A stretch of DNA of 19,612 nt from Comamonadaceae bacterium (GTDB taxonomy: Bacteria; Pseudomonadota; Gammaproteobacteria; Burkholderiales; Burkholderiaceae_C). Both the position numbers and the translations under genes were made by a program. Shown piece by piece: positions 15,417-19,612 of the stretch. The stretch is taken from the NCBI GenBank assembly GCA_947452325.1, contig CANGCZ010000007.1:1-19612 (forward strand), read 5' to 3'. Below the pieces are notes generated by a model, which did not search any database, was not told the origin of the DNA, and saw only the letters and a list, made by a program, of their open reading frames with translations. The number at the start of each line of letters is the position of its first letter. The first letter of the stretch is position 1.

Positions 15417-16870
15417 CACTCGTAACCCGGTGGCGCTTGAAAAGCAGCGAATTCTTTTTCCAGCCGCTTGGCCATGTCTATGCACAACAAGTCGCCGTAT
15501 TGCGGACCAATGATTTGCACGCCACAGGGCAACCCGTCTTGGGTCAGACCAGCCGGGGCCACGGTGGATGGCAAATAAGCCATGCCCGAATACCCGGCCC
15601 AGAACAATTGCGTGGTGGTCGGTTGCGGTTGGCCGTTCACATCCAACATACGTTCCCAGCGTTCACCTTTTTGGTTGTGCGCAAACGCGGTTGTCGTGGC
15701 CGTGGGGCACAACAGGAAATCGTAGTCTTTGAAAAATGCTTCCCATTTCAATTGCATGCGGTAACGCTGCTCGTGCAACAGCAACCACTCGTGATGCGAC
15801 AGCGCACAACCGCGCAGCATCCATGCCTCGTAGTCGTCACGCTTGGGGTCTAAATCGGCGGCGCGTTGTTGAATACTTCGAAACTGCGTTGCAGACAGAT
15901 TGCGTGCAGTCGCAGCGCGCAACAGCAAAATGAAAGTCTTGTGCGCCTCATGCAAATCAATGTCAGGCCTGGCACTGTCGCTGACCTTGGCTCCGGCTTG
16001 GCGCAGAAAATCCGCTACGGCTTGTATGCGTTGTTGAACCGCCTGATCCACGGGCGCGGTGGTTGCGGTTGTCAGCACCGCCACTTTGAACTCTTTCCAA
16101 TGCTTCTTCACCGGCTTTTTCAAATGGACGCGCCAGCCGCGCGCATGCACATCGTCGCCGCCGGCCATGATGCCCAGCGCTATTTCCAAGTCACGCGCGC
16201 TGCGCGCCAGTGGCCCGGCCACACCGATATCGTCAGGCGACAAAAACGACGGTAGCGCATGGCCTTCGATGGAACACAAACCGTAAGTAGGTTTGTGGCC
16301 GTAAACACCGCAGTAATGCGCCGGGTCGCGAATGGAAGCACCTATGTCACTGCCTGTTTCCAGCGCAGTCAAACCGGCGGCCAACGCTGCGGCAGAACCA
16401 CCGGATGAACCGCCAGGCACTTTGGACACATCCCAAGGGTTGTTGGTGGTGCCGTAAACAGGGTTGAAAGTCTGCCAGTCAGCCAGCATGGCTGGCACAT
16501 TGGTTTTGCCGAAGATGATGGCGCCAGCTGCGCGGTAACGCTTGACCGCGTCGGCGTCGGCGACGGGCACATACTGCTTCATGTCCAACCGTCCCCAGGT
16601 ACTGGGCAAGCCGCTCATGTCGAAAGACTCTTTGATGGTCATGGGCAGGCCGTGCAAGGGACCGCTGCTTTCGCCGCGCAGTGTCATGAGGTCGGCGGCG
16701 CGTGCCTGCTTTTTGGCACGATCAATATCAAAAACGACGATGGCATTGAGCGCCGGATTGAAACGCTCAACGCGTTTGAGGTAGGCATTGAGCAACTCCA
16801 GGCTGCCGATTTTTTGCTGACGGATGGCAGCGGCCAGTTTGTGTGCCGGTGCAAATGGATGGAAGCTCAT
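15416..16870 (-). CDS. Amidase-signature (AS) family amidohydrolase
   Basis: A 484-residue amidase-signature enzyme that would hydrolyse a carboxamide to acid and ammonia or amine. The Ser-cisSer-Lys triad is complete: K80 (MTIKESFD), cis-Ser S155 in GGSSGGSAAA and nucleophile S179 in GSDIGASIRDPA, with the S155-S179 spacing of 24 seen in FAAH. The common GGSIR is GASIR here, a mild change. There is no signal peptide, so it is cytoplasmic. It cannot be gatA by context (no gatB/gatC), and catabolic amidase is the better call. It sits between the SDR gene (35 bases upstream) and the Bug receptor (TGATG overlap) in one minus-strand operon. The substrate cannot be read from sequence. Confidence 0.9.
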   Translation of the reverse strand: MSFHPFAPAHKLAAAIRQQKIGSLELLNAYLKRVERFNPALNAIVVFDIDRAKKQARAADLMTLRGESSGPLHGLPMTIKESFDMSGLPSTWGRLDMKQYVPVADADAVKRYRAAGAIIFGKTNVPAMLADWQTFNPVYGTTNNPWDVSKVPGGSSGGSAAALAAGLTALETGSDIGASIRDPAHYCGVYGHKPTYGLCSIEGHALPSFLSPDDIGVAGPLARSARDLEIALGIMAGGDDVHARGWRVHLKKPVKKHWKEFKVAVLTTATTAPVDQAVQQRIQAVADFLRQAGAKVSDSARPDIDLHEAHKTFILLLRAATARNLSATQFRSIQQRAADLDPKRDDYEAWMLRGCALSHHEWLLLHEQRYRMQLKWEAFFKDYDFLLCPTATTTAFAHNQKGERWERMLDVNGQPQPTTTQLFWAGYSGMAYLPSTVAPAGLTQDGLPCGVQIIGPQYGDLLCIDMAKRLEKEFAAFQAPPGYE

Positions 16871-16905
16871 GAGATTAGCCTTTACTCAAACTGTTTGACC
16901 GGTGA

Positions 16906-17679
16906 CTAGGGTTTGGCGGGCGGCGGTGTTTCCAGACCACCCAGGTAAAAACGGTTGTGTGTCGGTGAAATCACCAGTTCGTTGATGCAAGCGCGCGCGG
17001 GCATTTGTGCGAGAAACAAAATCGCCCGGCCCATGTCTTCGGTTTGCACCATGCGCTCGCGGGTTTCTTTGGTGGGCGGCACCGGACGTTTTTCCATGAT
17101 GGGTGTGGCGACCTCGCCGGGCAGCAAGGAAGTGGCGCGTATGCCGTGCGCACACTCTTCCATGTTGATGGATTCGCTCAGCGCCAGCACCGCGCGCTTG
17201 GTGGCGTTATAGGCAGGGCCGGTGAGCTTGGAGGCGTACAAACCTGCCCAGGAAGACACATTGACAATCAAACCACCGGTTTGTGCACGCATGGCGGGCA
17301 GCACAGCGTGCACGCAATAAAACAAGCCATTCAGATTGATATTGACCACATCATCCCAGGCGTCGGTGGTCAACACATCAAAGTTGCGCTTGGTCGCGTT
17401 GATACCTGCGCTGTTGACCAATATGTCTATGCGACCGTGCGCGGCCAGAATTTGCTGCGCCACGGCTTTGACTGCATGCTTGTCTGCCACATCCAGCAAC
17501 ACCGATTCAGCGCTGCCCAGCGCCTGCAACTGTGCCAGCGCAGCCGCGTTGGTGGCTATGTTGCGCCCGCTGATGACCACGTGCGCCCCGGCCTTGACCA
17601 GTTCGATGGCCCCGGCCAGGCCAATACCACTGCCACCGCCGGTGATCCAGGCCACCTGCCCTTTGAGTGAGTCTTGCAT
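16906..17679 (-). CDS. Short-chain dehydrogenase/reductase (SDR) family oxidoreductase
   Basis: A 257-residue classical SDR with an N-terminal Rossmann fold. The cofactor motif TGGGSGIG is at 13-20, NSAG at 89-92, catalytic serines at 142-143 (VSSWAG) and Y157-x3-K161. There is no aspartate at the end of beta-2 (ISGRN at 36-40), where the arginine hints at NADP(H) preference. It would interconvert an alcohol and a ketone. AAGGAG six bases ahead of the ATG is a good ribosome-binding site. It is the first gene of an SDR-amidase-Bug unit. The 100 bases between queC and this gene hold only weak promoter-like pairs (TTGGTG and TAACAT, 16 bases apart), which I do not call. Confidence 0.92.
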   Translation of the reverse strand: MQDSLKGQVAWITGGGSGIGLAGAIELVKAGAHVVISGRNIATNAAALAQLQALGSAESVLLDVADKHAVKAVAQQILAAHGRIDILVNSAGINATKRNFDVLTTDAWDDVVNINLNGLFYCVHAVLPAMRAQTGGLIVNVSSWAGLYASKLTGPAYNATKRAVLALSESINMEECAHGIRATSLLPGEVATPIMEKRPVPPTKETRERMVQTEDMGRAILFLAQMPARACINELVISPTHNRFYLGGLETPPPAKP

Positions 17680-17779
17680 CTGTGTCTCCTTGTTGTTGTA
17701 AGCGCAGTCAGGCTGCTCGCAGAGCTATGTTAAGTCCTGCAAGGAAAACACCAAGCCCTGAAAGGCGAAAGCGGGTGGC

Positions 17780-18496
17780 TCAGCGTATGCCGTGTCTGAG
17801 GTACAGCGGATCAGCCATGCCCGCCTCTGCAAAACCCTTGGCGCGCAGAATGCAGGAATCACAAGCTTGGCATGGCTTGCCGTCCGGCCCGGGGTCATAG
17901 CAGCTGCTGGTATCGGCGTAATTCACACCCAGGCGCATGCCCTCCAAAATGATTTGCGCCTTGGACAGGCTGATCAGCGGCGAATGGATTTTCAGTTTTT
18001 GTGCACCTTCGACGCCTGCTTTGGTGGCCAGATTGGCCATGGCTTCATAAGCGGCTATGTATTCGGGTCGGCAATCCGGGTAACCGGAGTAATCCAAAGC
18101 ATTGACACCTATGAAGATATCTGTCGCACCCAGGGTCTCTGCCCAGGCCAAGGCAAAACTTAAAAACACCGTGTTTCTGGCCGGTACATAGGTGACCGGT
18201 ATGCCTTGTGCCATGTGTTGGGTCGAGCGGCCTTTGGGTACGGCGATATCGGCAGTCAAGGCGGATCCACCGAATTCGCGCAAGTCAATGTGGGCCACCA
18301 CGTGCTTGACAGCGTGCAATGAGCGGGCAAGCTCCTCGGCGGCCCGCAGTTCATGCGCGTGCCGCTGGCCGTATTGAAAACTCAAGGCATATGGGGCGAA
18401 GCCTTGCTCAATGGCCATGGCCAGCACCGTGGTTGAATCCAAGCCTCCGCTGAGCAGAACCACTGCATTAGGCCTTTTGGCAAGACTGTCATTCAT
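17780..18496 (-). CDS. queC: 7-cyano-7-deazaguanine synthase QueC
   Basis: A 238-residue QueC, which converts 7-carboxy-7-deazaguanine to preQ0 with ATP and ammonia in queuosine tRNA modification. The PP-loop SGGLDS (16-21) binds ATP. The C-terminal zinc site has C199, C209, C212 and C215 (CYDPGP, then CQACDSC). SFQYGQRHAHE (39-49) and the RNTVFLSFALAWAE region (107-120) are typical of the family. Length is normal (about 225-240). The neighbouring SDR starts 100 bases downstream and is probably not part of the same unit. Other que genes are not in the window. I looked for a preQ1 riboswitch in the leader and did not see its consensus. Confidence 0.96.
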   Translation of the reverse strand: MNDSLAKRPNAVVLLSGGLDSTTVLAMAIEQGFAPYALSFQYGQRHAHELRAAEELARSLHAVKHVVAHIDLREFGGSALTADIAVPKGRSTQHMAQGIPVTYVPARNTVFLSFALAWAETLGATDIFIGVNALDYSGYPDCRPEYIAAYEAMANLATKAGVEGAQKLKIHSPLISLSKAQIILEGMRLGVNYADTSSCYDPGPDGKPCQACDSCILRAKGFAEAGMADPLYLRHGIR

Positions 18497-18596
18497 ACGA
18501 AAACCTGTTTGGCAAACATGAATTCAGTTTAGCTTGAGGCAGGGCATCAGTATGAAAAGTGCATAAGCTCACTGGTTGCAACGCAGGCTGATGAAA

Positions 18597-18631
18597 ACAG
18601 CCGAACTCGCTGACTCAGCAGGTTCGGCTGT
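18597..18631 (-). terminator. Rho-independent terminator of the ABM-domain gene
   Basis: ACAGCCGAAC (18597-18606) and GTTCGGCTGT (18622-18631) form a perfect 10-bp stem. The 15-base loop can itself fold as GCTG-ACT-CAGC, making one long hairpin. On the minus strand the stem is followed by a TTTT run, matching termination of transcripts coming from the gene at 18696-19127, whose stop lies about 65 bases upstream. It insulates queC from that gene. Confidence 0.6.
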
Positions 18632-18695
18632 GGATACAAGTGTCTGAATTAAAAAAATTCTGCGCTACAGGCACAAAGGCTATAGCTGGTGTTTT

Positions 18696-19127
18696 TTATT
18701 CTGGACGGGGATCAAAATAACGGATAACCGGCGCAGCTGCAGCGTAAGGTGTCAGCGCTTCAACCAGACCCGTGTCAATACGCCATTTCAAATATTTTTC
18801 GTAATGTTCTTTTGTCTTCCATTTTTCAACGATGAAGACGGTGTCTTGAGACTGTTCAATGTAAACAGTCAATTCAATGAAACCATCGTAATTGCGTGTC
18901 GCAGAAAAGGCCGGCCCAAAAACTTCTGAACACAGCGCTTGCGCTTTGCCAGGCTGGGTTTTCAATTCGACCGACACCATGGTGAAACTGCCCTTGGTTT
19001 GGGCCTGAACGGCGCCGGATGCGGCGAAAAAAACCATACCAGCGCCCACCGCTGATGCTTCGCGAAAGAAGTCTCGCTTGGAAAGTTCAACTGGCGATTT
19101 GTTTTCACATTGAGAATTTTGACTCAT
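18696..19127 (-). CDS. Exported ABM-domain (antibiotic biosynthesis monooxygenase fold) protein
   Basis: A 143-residue small protein. Residues 1-42 look like a Tat signal: SKRDFF at 16-21 resembles the (S/T)RRxFLK consensus with Lys-Arg instead of Arg-Arg, followed by a hydrophobic run and cut after VQA. The rest is a ferredoxin-like ABM fold: MVSVELKTQPGKAQAL, then FIELTVYIEQSQDTVFIVEKW, the typical strand-helix-strand pattern ending in YFDP. ABM proteins are quinol or heme-linked monooxygenases or simple dimeric stress proteins; here the role is unknown. The start has GGAGG four bases before the ATG. The gene is a single unit, with an AT-rich upstream gap (19128-19356) and its own terminator downstream. 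Confidence 0.85.
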   Translation of the reverse strand: MSQNSQCENKSPVELSKRDFFREASAVGAGMVFFAASGAVQAQTKGSFTMVSVELKTQPGKAQALCSEVFGPAFSATRNYDGFIELTVYIEQSQDTVFIVEKWKTKEHYEKYLKWRIDTGLVEALTPYAAAAPVIRYFDPRPE

Positions 19128-19308
19128 ATTGCCTCCATTTTTTTACCGGGATTGGTTATTTATTTTACCTAAATTATTACAAGATGGCCGTAATTTTTAT
19201 AATTTTTCATAATTAATAATTACTTAAGCAAAAGTGTTTTGTACATGAGCTAAGCAGGGTCAGAAAATCAAAGCTGACAGGAAGAAACATATGAACAATA
19301 AAACAGTT

Positions 19309-19322
19309 GCCCACCAATGGGC
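19309..19322 (-). terminator. Possible weak terminator after the IPT/TIG gene
   Basis: GCCCA (19309-19313) and TGGGC (19318-19322) form a 5-bp GC-rich stem with a 4-base loop, 35 bases past the stop of the minus-strand IPT/TIG gene. On that strand it is followed shortly by TGTTTTATTG, a poor T-run. Too short to be certain. The rest of the 19128-19356 gap is AT-rich, with no gene I can support. Confidence 0.3.
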
Positions 19323-19356
19323 TATTTGAACAAGCAAATTGCTGTCAACAGCCTGA

Positions 19357-19612
19357 TTACTTGGAATAGAAAATATAGTCGTTACTCAACCGGCCTTCGG
19401 GCGCCTGCACTTGCAATAAGTGCATTCCAGGAGGTGGCAGACTTGCTAGAGTGATATTCACCTTGTCACCCTCTTTCACATTCACCATACCTTCCGCCCT
19501 TTTACCGTCCACAAATATATGCGCATCGTCCGTGAAATGACGACCGCTGACGGTCATGGATTTTTGAGTTGAAGAAACAATGGGGAAAATTTGCTTACCG
19601 CGTTGCTCTTGA
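19357..19612 (-). CDS. C-terminal part of an IPT/TIG-domain protein (runs off the window)
   Basis: The last 84 residues of a protein whose start lies beyond the right edge; the frame stays open to base 19612. The sequence has the pattern of a bacterial immunoglobulin-like IPT/TIG domain: MTVSGRHFTDDAHIFVDGKR, then LPPPGMHLLQVQAPEG and a final SNDYIFYSK. In this fold the G-x-x-F and the LP...G.H.LQV...G..SN positions are conserved. Such domains usually sit at the end of surface or secreted proteins that bind carbohydrate or other proteins. The methionine at 19557 is internal and not a start. Nothing can be said of the N-terminal part. Confidence 0.7.
   Translation of the reverse strand, partial: QEQRGKQIFPIVSSTQKSMTVSGRHFTDDAHIFVDGKRAEGMVNVKEGDKVNITLASLPPPGMHLLQVQAPEGRLSNDYIFYSK

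Noticed and set aside
18497..18596. preQ1 riboswitch upstream of queC
   Set aside because: A CCCTGCC...AAACTGA stretch on the minus strand is faintly similar, but the required stem and A-rich tail do not match the preQ1-I consensus.
19291..19329. 12-codon plus-strand open frame (MNNKTVAHQWAI) after an AGGA
   Set aside because: No downstream plus-strand gene for it to control, and it overlaps a hairpin that better fits termination of the minus-strand gene.

Overview
The window looks like chromosomal DNA from a betaproteobacterium of the order Burkholderiales. The inference rests on two orphan Bug-type periplasmic receptors (TctC family) with no membrane partners nearby, two divergently placed LysR regulators, a moderate to high GC content and dense coding. 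I see no phage, transposon, rRNA, intact tRNA or CRISPR. The longest non-coding stretch is about 230 bases (19128-19356), so every kilobase is accounted for.

Layout. (1) 1-1966, plus strand: a secreted protein of unknown function whose last ~65 residues resemble a piece of the formylglycine-generating-enzyme (SUMF) fold, then a CbpA-type J-protein co-chaperone. (2) 2103-6727: a mandelate-racemase-like enolase-superfamily enzyme downstream of a self-sufficient P450 (heme, FMN-reductase and 2Fe-2S domains in one chain), both minus strand, with a Bug receptor diverging from the P450. This looks like an oxidative catabolic module. (3) 6734-10119: a LysR regulator divergent from a three-gene plus-strand unit of a glutathione transferase and two tandem, diverged CmcJ/NvfI-family oxygenases. 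The divergent gap holds a dyad abutting a sigma70-like promoter. (4) 10211-14431: a second LysR divergent from an SbtA-type sodium/bicarbonate permease homologue, a DUF6671-like protein with a C-terminal zinc-ribbon-like cysteine set, and a histidinol-dehydrogenase-family enzyme resembling sulfopropanediol dehydrogenase HpsN. A LysR T-N11-A box lies in the divergent gap. (5) 14442-17679, minus strand: an SDR dehydrogenase, an amidase and a second Bug receptor, forming an operon with a TGATG stop/start overlap. (6) 17780-19612, minus strand: queC (queuosine precursor synthesis), a Tat-signal-bearing ABM-domain protein with its own terminator, and the C-terminal end of an IPT/TIG-domain protein cut by the window edge.

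Most of the window reads as several small-molecule uptake and catabolism modules, three of them with orphan receptors or transporters and two with their own LysR regulator. The parts most likely to be under-described are the GST plus paired CmcJ/NvfI oxygenase operon and the SbtA-like permease plus DUF6671 pair. No substrate can be named from sequence alone.
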